DNA of 63,524 bases from an uncultured Lachnospiraceae bacterium (GTDB lineage Bacteria > Bacillota > Clostridia > Lachnospirales > Lachnospiraceae), in contig CACZBD010000017.1 in the NCBI GenBank assembly GCA_902779305.1, forward strand, positions 1-63,524, written 5' to 3'. The notes under the pieces were generated by a model that made no database searches, had not been told where the DNA came from, and saw only the letters and a list, made by a program, of their open reading frames with translations. The translations under genes were made by a program, and so were the position numbers. The stretch's first letter is position 1, and every line of letters starts with the position of its first letter. Below, in pieces: positions 1-8,164 of the stretch.

Positions 1-153
1 AAAAGAAAAGCACCCCGAATAAAGTGCTTTATAAGCTCATAAACGAGTTTTATGTAATTAGGCGATATTTCAGTCGAGTATTAGTTTTTCATTCAAGGGT
101 ATAGAGGCCTCAGGTTTTGCCTCTTTAGAATGCAAAATGCGAGGAGAATTGTT

Positions 154-474
154 ATGGCAACAAGAAGTGCAAAAATCGATCAAAAAGCGGATCTCATCTG
201 GGCAATCGCGGACAAACTCACGGGAGTGTATAAACCGCATGAATACGGGGACGTTATTCTCCCGCTTACGGTAATCCGCCGGTTTGACTGTATCCTTTCC
301 GACACAAAGGACGCGGTTTTGGCAAAATATGAGGAAGTTAAGAACCTTCCCATGAACGATATCCTGCTTCGTAAAGCGTCCGGATATGAGTTATCTGCAA
401 AATACATGGTGAAGTCAAAGGTTCTTGCACAGTCCTCAATCGGTTCGGATTTGTCTGTGCACCTGTTGATATAG
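154..474 (+). pseudogene. hsdM: Truncated type I restriction methyltransferase HsdM (N-terminal stub)
   Basis: The first 80 or so residues match the N-terminal helical region of HsdM, the N6-adenine methylase subunit of type I restriction systems: IDQKADLIWAIAD, YKPHEYGDVILPL, then RKASGY. ATG at 154 has an AGGAG Shine-Dalgarno, so I start there rather than at 130. After KASGY, where HsdM proteins continue with a YNTS-type segment, the frame carries unrelated residues and stops at 474. The catalytic NPPF-type motif is absent, so it cannot be functional. The break is near 385-395, where the sequence becomes the antisense of the next gene. No hsdS or hsdR lies in the window. A weak 6-bp hairpin at 103-124 precedes it. 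Confidence 0.75.
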
Positions 475-1106
475 TTCATAAACCTTTCTCTCGAGAGGTT
501 TGAGCCATAAGACACATACCAGACATAGTCAAACATCGCGCGCTCATAATCCTCGACCTCGGTAGAAAATTCCTCAGAGAAGTTCCGATCCCAATCTGAA
601 AAGACGCGATTCTCTGCTAACGCTTCTTTCATTTCAAGAATCCGTTTTCTGATCGTCATTTCAAATTCAGGTGCCTTCCCCGGATTCTTTTTCAGCCACT
701 CATAGATTCCGGCATCCTTATAAATGTCGATTGCTTCCAGCAGATCGTGCGTTGCATCAAACCCATGGCCGATCAGGCCACGCATTGTTGCGGCAAATTT
801 AAGTCCGCCCAACAATGCCTCGTTAGTCTTCGCAGTGCCAATCCCTTTAAGTTCTGCAGCAACAAGAGCTGCCGAAGCGCAGTAGGTGGGGATCAGAGCA
901 AAGTAGACCACGCAGTCACTGTCGATATGGTAGTCATCAATGGTACTGAAGGAACCGTCACTCTTGCGGCACTTCATGAACTCATCCACAAGCTCCCGGC
1001 GTCTTACGTCCGTCGTGCTATCAAGGAGCATCTCCTTATAGAGGGAACGGATCTCTTCTACTCTTCTTTCTTGTGCGTTAATGTTTACTTCGTAATTCTT
1101 TTCCAT
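180..1106 (-). pseudogene. Gamma-glutamylcyclotransferase-like protein, 3' truncated at a rearrangement junction
   Basis: Read from ATG 1106 (GAAAGGA-type Shine-Dalgarno just upstream). The N-terminal part of about 190 residues is helical and unrecognised. Near residue 195 of this start begins a segment WYVSYGSNLSRERF, the opening motif of the gamma-glutamylcyclotransferase-like fold, followed by CTDK and MYFA as in that family. After about position 385 the frame reads through the antisense of the hsdM stub and ends at 180, so the C-terminal half of the cyclotransferase domain is lost. The gene probably was about 300 residues or longer. Either a genomic inversion or deletion or an assembly join explains this. 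A 19-nt repeat sits upstream at 1180-1198. Confidence 0.6.
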
Positions 1107-1179
1107 GATTGTTTTTTCCTTTCTTGGTGTGCTTGGTTTGTTTGATAAGCTTAGTTTACTGTTTCTGGATTCAGGACCC

Positions 1180-1198
1180 TGGAAACCATTGTTCCACC
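1180..1198. repeat. 19-nt leader repeat, copy 1
   Basis: The 19-mer TGGAAACCATTGTTCCACC occurs here and again at 1588-1606. It contains an imperfect inverted repeat (TGGAA...TTCCA). Each copy lies 75-120 nt upstream of a minus-strand start codon (1106 and 1489), which suggests a shared operator or leader element. The direct identity is seen; the function is inference. Confidence 0.6.
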
Positions 1199-1489
1199 CT
1201 ATGCAGCCATCCATTCGATCTCTTCCATGAAGTAGGGCATCATCAAAGAGAGATAATTCACAAGCTTCATGGTTGCTCTATCCTTTGTACGTACCTGCAG
1301 GAGTCGTTTTACGGAGATACCGCCCTTTACGAGGTCATATGTTTTACGGGTGTACTTCCTTGTGAAGGCATATTCCTTTTTGCCGTTTGAGCTGACCAGA
1401 TAGTAATCCACCACTTCCTGTCTTCCAGTCATTTTGTTGATTCCAACGACTTTGATTCTGTTTGAGATGTCTGCATATTTCTTTTTCAT
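1199..1489 (-). CDS. Hypothetical protein, 96 aa
   Basis: Small basic protein of 96 residues starting with MKKKY; a GAAAGGA Shine-Dalgarno precedes ATG 1489. It contains no motif I recognise; the middle is rich in Lys, Arg and Tyr (EYAFTRKYTRKTYDL) and the end is hydrophobic (LSLMMPYFMEE). It lies 92 nt upstream of the truncated cyclotransferase-like gene on the same strand and shares with it a 19-nt upstream repeat, so the two may be controlled alike. Length and isolation suggest an accessory-island gene. Confidence 0.55.
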   Translation of the reverse strand: MKKKYADISNRIKVVGINKMTGRQEVVDYYLVSSNGKKEYAFTRKYTRKTYDLVKGGISVKRLLQVRTKDRATMKLVNYLSLMMPYFMEEIEWMAA

Positions 1490-1587
1490 GTTTTTGAATT
1501 CCTTTCTTTTATCAGTTTTTCTGTTTGAGGTCGATCAGCACCTGTCCTTGTGACAGCCTTATTATCGAACAACAAAAACGGGATCGA

Positions 1588-1606
1588 TGGAAACCATTGT
1601 TCCACC
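1588..1606. repeat. 19-nt leader repeat, copy 2
   Basis: Identical to 1180-1198. It lies about 100 nt upstream of the 96-residue gene and about 80 nt past the stop of the 381-residue gene. See copy 1. Confidence 0.6.
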
Positions 1607-1687
1607 GACCCCATTAAATTAATCTAGATGCTGAATATCAGCACTTTTCAATAATGTATTTGAAAAATATTATAATATTTTGCGATA

Positions 1688-2833
1688 TCAATCATCCACA
1701 AGCATGATCTCATCAACATCCTCCTCATTTTCTATTCTGTAATCACCACTATCGTTATGAACAATATAGCCACCCTTTTCATGATCGAAAGAGATCGTGC
1801 AATTTCTGAGAACCTCTCCTTTTAGTCGCAGATCGCAGCGGTATTTGTTCTTGTCAACAAGATTTAACTGGTTGTTTATAGAACCATCCTCATCCTCAAA
1901 CATTTCCTTTTCTGTAATATAGGGCTTTCCTTCTTCATTCACCTCGATTAATTCAAAAAAACTATGGAGATCTTCATCTTCCGGATGATAGTGCTCTTTT
2001 AACCTGGACTTACAATGTGAAGACAGCTGGGACCATATGTTGACGGCAAGTGCTATGCTTTGATAATTTACAGAGGTATAAAACTGCATTTGTAAGCCTT
2101 TTAACAGAATTCCGACCTGTGTAACGTTCATCTGTAACGCTACTGGGCTTAATGAATCCTCGGTTTTGTATTTACGGACTCTTCTTTCTTTTTTACTCAG
2201 ATCCGTATTACTGTATTCATCAACATCCTCTGTTTGAATTTTAACCTGCATGATCTGACCGCCAAATCGCGGGGTATTTCGCTTTTCTCTCATCTTCGAT
2301 GATACTTTTTGCCCGGGCTCCTGATCCAAAGATGGGTCGAGAAGATGAAGCGCGTTCTGAACAGTTTTATCACTGACATGAAGCATCTCCGAAATTTCCT
2401 TCTTGGATCTTGCTTCATGAATCGCCTTTACCACTGAGACAATCGTATCCTCAACAACAGGTTTTTCCATAATGCCAAGAATGATATCCGCATCATCTTC
2501 AAGATTATATTTATTTATGATACACAGCAGCCACTCATGAAACTGGTCCCATATTTTCTGCTTAAATACAGGGATTGATTTGTATCCGCGGATATAGTAA
2601 TCCATTGCATATGCAATGTCTTCTACCAGCGATGAATCCACTTTTCCATCTGCTATTTCATTTCCTTCGGCGCCCATGACCTCCGCAAGCGTACGGGGTA
2701 AGGTTTTGGAATCATTCCAATTTCGACCATTGATGTACTTCTCCAGCATTTCCCTATCCTCAAACGGATATGTCTCCTGCAAGATTTGCAGAGCAAATTT
2801 TTTTCTGGTTAACGTTCTTGATTGCATAATCAC
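1688..2833 (-). CDS. Helix-turn-helix protein of unknown function, 381 aa
   Basis: No family is recognised with certainty. Around residues 140-165 there is a plausible helix-turn-helix (KKEISEMLHVSDKTVQNALHLL), so it may bind DNA. The first 100 residues are helical; residues 225-380 look like a mixed alpha/beta sensor region with acidic stretches and an acidic C-terminus (EEDVDEIMLVDD). This arrangement, an N-terminal HTH followed by an effector-binding part, resembles WYL-type regulators, but the WYL signature itself is not seen. A 59-residue reading frame lies 27 nt upstream on the same strand and may be cotranscribed. Confidence 0.6.
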   Translation of the reverse strand: MIMQSRTLTRKKFALQILQETYPFEDREMLEKYINGRNWNDSKTLPRTLAEVMGAEGNEIADGKVDSSLVEDIAYAMDYYIRGYKSIPVFKQKIWDQFHEWLLCIINKYNLEDDADIILGIMEKPVVEDTIVSVVKAIHEARSKKEISEMLHVSDKTVQNALHLLDPSLDQEPGQKVSSKMREKRNTPRFGGQIMQVKIQTEDVDEYSNTDLSKKERRVRKYKTEDSLSPVALQMNVTQVGILLKGLQMQFYTSVNYQSIALAVNIWSQLSSHCKSRLKEHYHPEDEDLHSFFELIEVNEEGKPYITEKEMFEDEDGSINNQLNLVDKNKYRCDLRLKGEVLRNCTISFDHEKGGYIVHNDSGDYRIENEEDVDEIMLVDD

Positions 2834-2860
2834 TTCTCCATTTACAAATGTATTCTCTGT

Positions 2861-3040
2861 TCACGAGCAATTGATACTGATCTGGGGTGGCTCTTCTCCA
2901 TTATCAGACTTCCCCTGAGATCGTTCGTAAATATCCCTGATTTCTTTCTTTGAAAACTGTGGAAAACATGTATACAGCGTTTCTAAGCTCATTCCGCACT
3001 TGCACATAGACTCAATTGCGGTTTCATCATGTTTATTCAT
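2861..3040 (-). CDS. Small protein of 59 aa, possible HTH-like
   Basis: Short reading frame starting MNKHDETAIESM and ending with ISINCS. The ATG at 3040 is preceded by AGGATGA at good spacing, which supports translation. The central segment CGMSLETLYTCFPQFSKKEI has the spacing of a small helix-turn-helix, but it is too short to assign. It precedes the 381-residue HTH protein by 27 nt on the same strand, so the two probably form an operon. Confidence 0.45.
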   Translation of the reverse strand: MNKHDETAIESMCKCGMSLETLYTCFPQFSKKEIRDIYERSQGKSDNGEEPPQISINCS

Positions 3041-3150
3041 AATTCTTCATCCTATTCTTTTTGTTGTCCTTTCGCATCCGGACTTGATTCAAAAGGCATC
3101 AGATATTACAATAAGAGCGGCTATTCGTCCTGAGGAGGGTGCAGTTTCGG

Positions 3151-3244
3151 CTGTATTACCCACGACACTTTTTTCCATTGCGTAGGCGAGGCGGTGGTCC
3201 GTGAGGTAGCGGATAGCTGTTTATTAGTCTTCTCAATCAACCGG
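3151..3244. repeat. Direct repeat flanking the 119-aa gene, left copy
   Basis: Two blocks, 3151-3182 and 3186-3217, are identical to 3658-3689 and 3734-3765; similarity continues to about 3244 and 3791. The right copy has 44 extra nt between the blocks. Together they bracket the gene at 3255-3614, as if that gene were inserted with or between duplicated intergenic DNA. No transposase is present. Confidence 0.7.
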
Positions 3245-3254
3245 ATCTAATTCT

Positions 3255-3614
3255 TTATCTCGCTTTATTTAGTTCATTTTGTAAGAGCAATTCGATTACT
3301 CCATCCAATTCATCCTCTGTTACCGATATCTTATAAGGCCGTGTACTTTCTGAATTTGGAAACACTTCTTTTCTATATTTTTGATTAATCCTATGCAAGT
3401 CTTCTTTATTTTTGTAACAAAACAGAATGATTCCATTAATACCATCTCTGGCATCTTCCAAGATTCGTACAGAAGTTTTTCCTCCGAGAATTGCATAGCG
3501 ATTCTCGGGTTCAAATCTTTTACTAGAAAAGACTAAGCCCTTTGACTCCATGTAACTGATCAGATCCTCTAAACGTCCGGGATTAAATAATTCCTCCATA
3601 AACATCATCTCCAT
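3255..3614 (-). CDS. Hypothetical protein, 119 aa
   Basis: Not recognised. It is a mixed alpha/beta protein with no membrane segment or signal peptide, with a hydrophobic core strand GINGIILFCY and a C-terminal helix ending ELNKAR. The reading frame opens at ATG 3614, but the Met at 3599 has GGAG nine bases upstream and may be the true start. It is flanked on both sides by the direct repeats at 3151-3244 and 3658-3791, so it may be a mobile or duplicated cassette. Confidence 0.5.
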   Translation of the reverse strand: MEMMFMEELFNPGRLEDLISYMESKGLVFSSKRFEPENRYAILGGKTSVRILEDARDGINGIILFCYKNKEDLHRINQKYRKEVFPNSESTRPYKISVTEDELDGVIELLLQNELNKAR

Positions 3615-3657
3615 TTCATAAAGAGCATAATTGATTCCATTTACAATGATGATTCTG

Positions 3658-3791
3658 CTGTATTACCCACGACACTTTTTTCCATTGCGCAGTTTATCCT
3701 ACATGAAAATGCAGGATGCCTCTCTGGCGAAGAGCGAGGCGGTGGTCCGTGAGGTAGCGGATAGCCATTTATTGATCTTCCCAATCATCCG
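3658..3791. repeat. Direct repeat flanking the 119-aa gene, right copy
   Basis: Second copy of the 3151-3244 repeat, with a 44-nt insertion between its two conserved blocks (3658-3689 and 3734-3765). It ends at the stop codon of the EF-hand-like membrane protein gene (3793). Confidence 0.7.
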
Positions 3792-3792
3792 T

Positions 3793-4233
3793 TCACTTGA
3801 GAATAAAAGAACGGATCAATGCCCATATCACGCAGAACAGGATAAACATTGCGCCGAATGCGAGTGACGACAGTTTGCTGACATCAACACGAAACAGTGC
3901 GCTGAAGAGCACCATGAAAACAAACCCGCCTATGAGAGCGCTTCCGAGTCCGATCTTCGGTCTACTCTGTTTTGGTGTTGTTACGGGTATTTTTTCAGCC
4001 GGCTTCTTAGGATTATGAGCAGGCCGGACTGTCTGATCGGCAGGCTTGTGATAAGACCCGCCGGGCAGGTTCTCCCAGCTTTCCAGGATCTCATCGTCAT
4101 CCATCAGCTGCGTATCGATGCCTGCTTCTTCCAGTTCTTCCCTGTGCTCTTCCTGTTCATGAAAGTAAACATCCGACCAGTATTCATCGTCATCACGGTC
4201 GTCTATCACACCATCTCTGTTGTAATCCCACAT
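3793..4233 (-). CDS. EF-hand-like membrane protein
   Basis: Protein of 146 residues from ATG 4233, which has GAGGAGG upstream; in-frame upstream Met codons lack such a site. The N-terminus MWDYNRDGVIDDRDDDEY is an EF-hand/dockerin-type calcium loop (D-x-N-x-D-G-x-I-x-x-x-D). Acidic residues follow, then a Pro/Lys-rich linker (about 60-90) and two C-terminal membrane segments (about 95-115 and 120-140). The soluble loop therefore precedes a hairpin membrane anchor. The function is unknown; dockerin-like single loops of this kind are common in clostridial small membrane proteins. Confidence 0.6.
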   Translation of the reverse strand: MWDYNRDGVIDDRDDDEYWSDVYFHEQEEHREELEEAGIDTQLMDDDEILESWENLPGGSYHKPADQTVRPAHNPKKPAEKIPVTTPKQSRPKIGLGSALIGGFVFMVLFSALFRVDVSKLSSLAFGAMFILFCVIWALIRSFILK

Positions 4234-4311
4234 ACAATGCCTCCTCTGTAAGTTCATAGTATGGCATCCTTTAGTACAATGCAATGGGTGTTCTTCCGTT
4301 TTGAAAGGCGA

Positions 4312-4656
4312 TTATTTACATCCGCAATCAGATTTCTCGGGCTTATCCCCATCATCCATGACGAATCCAGCCTGAAACGCCATGTTGATTTCCTTCAGTT
4401 CTCTCTTCCCGTCAATATAATCCTGATACATGTCTGCAAGGCCAGCCATGCAGCCGTCACACGATCCGTCTATGTTGCCGAGAGATTCGGCAACGATCTT
4501 TTCGCGTTCTTCTTTTGTCGTATCTTTGATCAGATATCCCATCTTTTCCGTCAGATCTCCCATGCTTTTTTCGTAATCTCTTAAAGACAATGCCCCGGTA
4601 TGAACGAATTCATTCATCATCCGGATCTGTTTAATATACAGGTCGAGGTTTGTCAT
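4312..4656 (-). CDS. Hypothetical Cys-containing protein, about 115 aa
   Basis: Starts at ATG 4656 or at GTG 4665; GCGGGTGA fits the ATG better. The protein is mostly helical and carries a CDGC motif near residue 67 and a CGC motif at the C-terminus, so it might bind metal or form disulfides. It begins just inside the 3' end of the glutaredoxin-like gene (stop at 4670-4672) and is surely cotranscribed with it, which fits a thiol-redox role, though that is inference. Confidence 0.55.
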   Translation of the reverse strand: MTNLDLYIKQIRMMNEFVHTGALSLRDYEKSMGDLTEKMGYLIKDTTKEEREKIVAESLGNIDGSCDGCMAGLADMYQDYIDGKRELKEINMAFQAGFVMDDGDKPEKSDCGCK

Positions 4657-4669
4657 TTGAGTCACCCGC

Positions 4670-4981
4670 TCAGCACCCTTTTCTCCCGCTCTTATGATCC
4701 TCGATGGAGCAGGCGTTTGGTGTGCCGTATTCGATCAGGCCGGCATCGGCGGGGTCGATCGAGATCCTGCCGTCTTCAAAGACAAACGCAGGGATGCCGA
4801 CATCCCCGATTTCTTTGCAGTGATCAAAGACGGGGCTTGTGTCACGCATCCTGGTGAATTCGCTCATGTTCCGGATGTTTTCTCCGATGTTGATGTATGT
4901 AAATTCATTTTCCCGTCCTATGATCTGTTCATGCACATAGTCGCAGTAAGGGCAGGTAGGCATTCCGTAGATTTTGATCAT
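4670..4981 (-). CDS. Glutaredoxin-like protein
   Basis: A 103-residue thioredoxin-fold protein. The active-site CPYC is at residues 10-13 (YGMPTCPYCDYV), and the cis-proline region is GDVGIPAFVFEDG (about 60-72), as in glutaredoxins. It should reduce disulfides or glutathione adducts in the cytosol. The C-terminal tail adds one more Cys at the very end. It sits in a minus-strand run with the CDGC protein downstream; the spacing to YbaK upstream is about 40 nt. Confidence 0.8.
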   Translation of the reverse strand: MIKIYGMPTCPYCDYVHEQIIGRENEFTYINIGENIRNMSEFTRMRDTSPVFDHCKEIGDVGIPAFVFEDGRISIDPADAGLIEYGTPNACSIEDHKSGRKGC

Positions 4982-5019
4982 AAAGTTTCCCTCCTGTTGA
5001 TTTTGATATGCCTTGATTT

Positions 5020-5493
5020 TTATACCAGATCCGAAACCATGCAGCCGGTCACGAAGATCAGGTCTTGGGGTGAAAGTTCTATCTGAAAACCGACCTTGCC
5101 GGCACTGACAAAGATATGCTCATAGCCGGTGGCCGTTTCATGCACAAAGGTTGGAAACTGCTTTTTCATGCCGATCGGGGAACAGCCGCCGTGCACATAG
5201 CCGGTAAGGGGCAGGAGTTCCTTCTGCTTGATCATGCTGACGCTCTTTTCACCGGAGGCTTTGGCTGCTTTTTTCAGATCCAGCTCGCTCTGAACGGGAA
5301 CTGCAAAAACATAATAGGCGCCGCTCTTTCCCTGCGTCACGAGGGTCTTGAAAACCTTGTCGGCTTCTTCCCCTAAGATCGCTGCGATCTCTTCACCGCT
5401 TAAGCTTGGATCCGGTTCGTAGGTATGGCTTATGTAGGGGATCTTTTTCCCGTCAAGGACGCGCATGACGTTTGTCTTTTCTTCCTTCTTCAT
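5020..5493 (-). CDS. ybaK: Cys-tRNA(Pro)/Cys-tRNA(Cys) deacylase YbaK/EbsC family
   Basis: The 157-residue length and the motifs fit YbaK: KTLVTQG near residue 49, a conserved Lys in VFKTL, GYVHGGCSPIG (about 98-108) and FVSAGKVGFQIEL. These enzymes hydrolyse Cys mischarged on tRNA(Pro) in trans. ATG 5493 is preceded by GGGGGATCA. The MazG gene is upstream, 13 nt away, on the same strand, so the two are probably cotranscribed. Confidence 0.9.
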   Translation of the reverse strand: MKKEEKTNVMRVLDGKKIPYISHTYEPDPSLSGEEIAAILGEEADKVFKTLVTQGKSGAYYVFAVPVQSELDLKKAAKASGEKSVSMIKQKELLPLTGYVHGGCSPIGMKKQFPTFVHETATGYEHIFVSAGKVGFQIELSPQDLIFVTGCMVSDLV

Positions 5494-5505
5494 GTGATCC
5501 CCCTC

Positions 5506-5976
5506 TTAATATCCCTTGCGCGCTCTGGCTTTTTGGATCAGCTCTTCCGATTCATGAAAAGCAGATTTTAAGTAGTCTTCGTGCCACTCTTTTCCTTCTT
5601 TTTCGCTTCTTTTGATCGCTTCCCAGGCGGAGTGCTGTTCTTCTTTTGATGCGTAGGTGACGCCGGCAAAAACATGGGGATGCCTTCTGACCATCTTGTC
5701 CGATACGGTGTTCACAACATCTTCAAAGGTAAAATAGCCTTCTTCTTCGGCGAGCACGGCATGGAACATCACCTGCAGCAGCAGGTCGCCGAGTTCTTCC
5801 CTTAAGTTCTCCGGATCCCCTGTTGCGCTTAAGATGTTGATGGCGCTGATGACTTCCGATGCTTCCTCGATGCATTCGGGCTTCAGGCTTTCATGGGTCT
5901 GCTGTCTGTCCCAGGGACAGCCGTCTTCGGATCTTAATTTCTTTACGATGTCATATATGCGTTTTGTGTCGGTCAT
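5506..5976 (-). CDS. mazG: MazG-type nucleoside triphosphate pyrophosphohydrolase
   Basis: Single MazG domain: DGCPWDRQQTHESL, then E-E-x-x-E (IEEASEV) and ELGDLLLQVMFH, the metal-binding EExxE...ExxD pattern of the all-alpha NTP pyrophosphatases. About 156 residues is half the length of E. coli MazG and typical for Firmicutes. The enzyme removes noncanonical NTPs. I choose ATG 5976 because AGAAGGA precedes it; an earlier in-frame ATG at 5994 lacks a site. Confidence 0.9.
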   Translation of the reverse strand: MTDTKRIYDIVKKLRSEDGCPWDRQQTHESLKPECIEEASEVISAINILSATGDPENLREELGDLLLQVMFHAVLAEEEGYFTFEDVVNTVSDKMVRRHPHVFAGVTYASKEEQHSAWEAIKRSEKEGKEWHEDYLKSAFHESEELIQKARARKGY

Positions 5977-6063
5977 GGATTTATCCTTCTGCATGTAATC
6001 TTGTCTATGTTATTATAGCATTATCACGAAGAAGACCCTATTGATTTTTACAGGAGAGCCGTT

Positions 6064-6738
6064 TTGATCAGAAAAGCATTTTACAAGACCATACCTGTTA
6101 TGGCTGGATATATTGTCCTCGGCATCGGATTCGGGATCTTACTGCACAATGCCGGATACGGGATCGTCTGGGCTTTTGCCATGAGCACGTTCATCTATGC
6201 AGGATCCATGCAGTATGTGGGGATCGGGCTGCTTACGGGCGGGGCTTCCGTCATCACCACGATCATCACGACGATCATGGTCAATGCAAGGCATCTGTTT
6301 TACAGCATTTCCATGATCGGCAAGTACAAAGGTTCGGGAAAATATAAGCCTTATCTGATCTTTGCGCTGACGGATGAGACCTATTCCCTGCTCTGTGATG
6401 ATGAGGAACCATCAAACGGATCCCTGAACCGATACCGCTTTTTTGTTTCTTTGTTTGACCAGTGTTACTGGATCATTGGCAGTGTGATCGGAAGTCTCTT
6501 GGGAAGCATGATCCGCTTTTCCACGGCCGGGATCGAGTTTTCCATGACCGCGCTTTTTATTGCTTCTTTTACGCAGCAGTGGGTGGAAAGCGATAACCAC
6601 ATCCCTGCGATCACCGGTCTTGTCAGTACAGTTCTGTGCCTTGTGATCTTCGGAACGGAAAAATTCCTGATCCCGTCGATGCTGCTGATCACGCTGTTGC
6701 TGACGGTGTTCAGGAAGAAGGAGGGCATGGAAAAATGA
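6064..6738 (+). CDS. azlC: Branched-chain amino acid export permease, large subunit AzlC
   Basis: Hydrophobic protein of 224 residues with several membrane segments and the AzlC signatures [15 protein letters not shown] and VNARHLFYS. The start is TTG at 6064, with AGGAG eight bases upstream. The last codons overlap azlD by ATGA. With AzlD it forms the branched-chain amino acid exporter at the cell membrane; the first plus-strand operon of the window after a long minus-strand run. Confidence 0.9.
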   Translation: MIRKAFYKTIPVMAGYIVLGIGFGILLHNAGYGIVWAFAMSTFIYAGSMQYVGIGLLTGGASVITTIITTIMVNARHLFYSISMIGKYKGSGKYKPYLIFALTDETYSLLCDDEEPSNGSLNRYRFFVSLFDQCYWIIGSVIGSLLGSMIRFSTAGIEFSMTALFIASFTQQWVESDNHIPAITGLVSTVLCLVIFGTEKFLIPSMLLITLLLTVFRKKEGMEK

Positions 6739-7043
6739 CGGCTATGGTACTTGTTATTGCGATGGCGCTTACGACCATGGCGCTCCGGTTTCTTCCGTTT
6801 CTGATATTCGGAAAGCATACCCCGAAGTATATTTCCTATCTGGGAAAAGTACTGCCGCAGGCGATCATTGCGCTTCTGGTGGTCTACTGCCTGCGCGATG
6901 TTTCTGTCGTGACGCCTCCGCACGGCATTCCCGAACTGATCGCGGGCCTGTCCGTTGCCTTGATGCAGGTTTGGAAGAGAAATGCGGTTCTTAGTATCTT
7001 ACTCGGAACGGCTGTGTATATGGTACTGATCAGGGTGATGTGA
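6735..7043 (+). CDS. azlD: Branched-chain amino acid transport protein AzlD
   Basis: Protein of 102 residues from the ATG at 6735, which overlaps the azlC stop (ATGA) and implies translational coupling. Three to four membrane segments and the family motif [12 protein letters not shown] near the start, plus [18 protein letters not shown], identify AzlD, the small partner of AzlC. Confidence 0.9.
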   Translation: MTAMVLVIAMALTTMALRFLPFLIFGKHTPKYISYLGKVLPQAIIALLVVYCLRDVSVVTPPHGIPELIAGLSVALMQVWKRNAVLSILLGTAVYMVLIRVM

Positions 7044-7077
7044 AAATCGCACGGGTGGCATTATCGCATAGGGCATT

Positions 7078-7632
7078 ATGATGAAGAAAAGCACATTAAT
7101 CGTTATATTGATCATATTGGGAGTGTTCACGGCGCTCATCGCCATACCCGGATTTATGAAGGCTGTAAATCCGGTGTTCAAAGGCTCGGCGGGTTATTTT
7201 TACAAAAGTGATCTGGACACAAGGTGCGAAAGAGACCTGCGCTGGGAAGATGCAAAACTGTCGGGATACGCCTGTGAACGCGGCTATTACGACGGCACGC
7301 CGGAAACGGATTATGACAGGCTGAAGTTCTACCGGTTTGAATCCACATTCTATGCCAAAAAAGCAATGAAAGCGATCCAAAAAGAGGATCGCTTCATAAA
7401 AGATTCGGTAAAAGCTGATAAAAGTTCATGCTTCGGCATCGTCGAAGGAACGCTGGATGCCGTTGTGTACAATTATTATTTCAGATCCGGGAACCTGATC
7501 ATATTTACTTCTCTGGTTCTGCCGGATCGCATGGCCAGGGATGAGGTCTACGATTATAACCGGGAATTGCGTGATTTTGACCGCCTGATCCATTGGATCC
7601 CGCAGGAATTCGCCAATCCGCTGGAACGTTAG
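7078..7632 (+). CDS. Membrane-anchored or secreted hypothetical protein
   Basis: Not recognised. An N-terminal hydrophobic segment (residues 5-25, TLIVILIILGVFTALIAIPG) is a signal anchor or uncleaved signal; the rest, about 155 residues, is hydrophilic and should face outside. Two Cys near residues 50 and 66 (TRCERD, YACERG) could form a disulfide. It follows azlD by 34 nt but with no obvious functional tie. A terminator-like hairpin lies 160 nt downstream. Confidence 0.6.
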   Translation: MMKKSTLIVILIILGVFTALIAIPGFMKAVNPVFKGSAGYFYKSDLDTRCERDLRWEDAKLSGYACERGYYDGTPETDYDRLKFYRFESTFYAKKAMKAIQKEDRFIKDSVKADKSSCFGIVEGTLDAVVYNYYFRSGNLIIFTSLVLPDRMARDEVYDYNRELRDFDRLIHWIPQEFANPLER

Positions 7633-7790
7633 TGAGGTTGAAGTCGCAAGTTCCTGCTCTGGGTGTTTAAATATCCCGAGTTGGCATCGACTGACAGTAA
7701 GGCCACGTCGGACACTCTGGAATTACAGGATACTCCTTTATTGGAGTCAAGTATCATGTGGCCCAAAAAGCCAAGAAAACCGAGAAAGAA

Positions 7791-7821
7791 AAAAACGGCG
7801 ACCGAACAGGTCGCCGTTTTT
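7791..7821 (+). terminator. Rho-independent terminator (works in both directions)
   Basis: AAAAACGGCGACC, 5-nt loop, GGTCGCCGTTTTT: an 13-bp perfect stem followed by T run on both strands. Confidence 0.8.
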
Positions 7822-8116
7822 ATTGGTTTCAACTCAATAATATACATTATCATAGCATTATTCTCATACGAGGCATACTCAAAAAGCATAAATGGGCGCA
7901 TTGTGTCTTCTGTTGACTGTAAATAGTATCTGCTATGAATTATCATTTCAAATTTCATTTCATACTGTACGGTTTCATCAACTACAGTTTCACATTTGCT
8001 GACTTGCAATTATCTTTTCACTCAAGGTTGCCGACGTATAGTTATGTGGGCCAACGTTCCAATTGTTGGTATCGTTGATATGAAAAAAAAAATAATATGA
8101 TTTTTTCATAACAGAA

Positions 8117-8141
8117 AGCCGGGAGCTACGCTCCCGGCTTG
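8117..8141 (-). terminator. Terminator of the helicase gene
   Basis: Perfect inverted repeat AAGCCGGGAGC/GCTCCCGGCTT with a 3-nt loop, 24 nt past the stop of the UvrD-type gene; on the minus strand it is followed by a T-rich stretch. Confidence 0.7.
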
Positions 8142-8164
8142 ATTCTGCTTAAGTATCTTGTTAA

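Larger units (their letters stand above)
7633..8164. other. Intergenic region with two terminator hairpins
   Basis: About 530 nt without a convincing gene. It holds the bidirectional hairpin at 7791-7821 and the helicase terminator at 8117-8141, plus a small inverted repeat CCAAC...GTTGG near 8048. A 126-codon minus-strand frame (7629-8009) reads straight through the first hairpin and has no recognisable content, so I do not call it. Confidence 0.5.

Noticed and set aside
154..474. Functional HsdM
   Set aside because: The catalytic domain is missing and the frame diverges after about 80 residues.
3000..3185. Plus-strand open frame of 61 codons in the 3.0-3.2 kb gap
   Set aside because: It is antisense to the better supported 59-residue gene and ends in the direct repeat; no Shine-Dalgarno.
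5995..6063. Possible riboswitch or T-box before azlC
   Set aside because: Only about 70 nt between mazG and azlC and no conserved T-box or riboswitch elements seen.
7629..8009. Minus-strand open frame of 126 codons
   Set aside because: It runs through a strong bidirectional terminator hairpin and shows no family pattern or Shine-Dalgarno of note.
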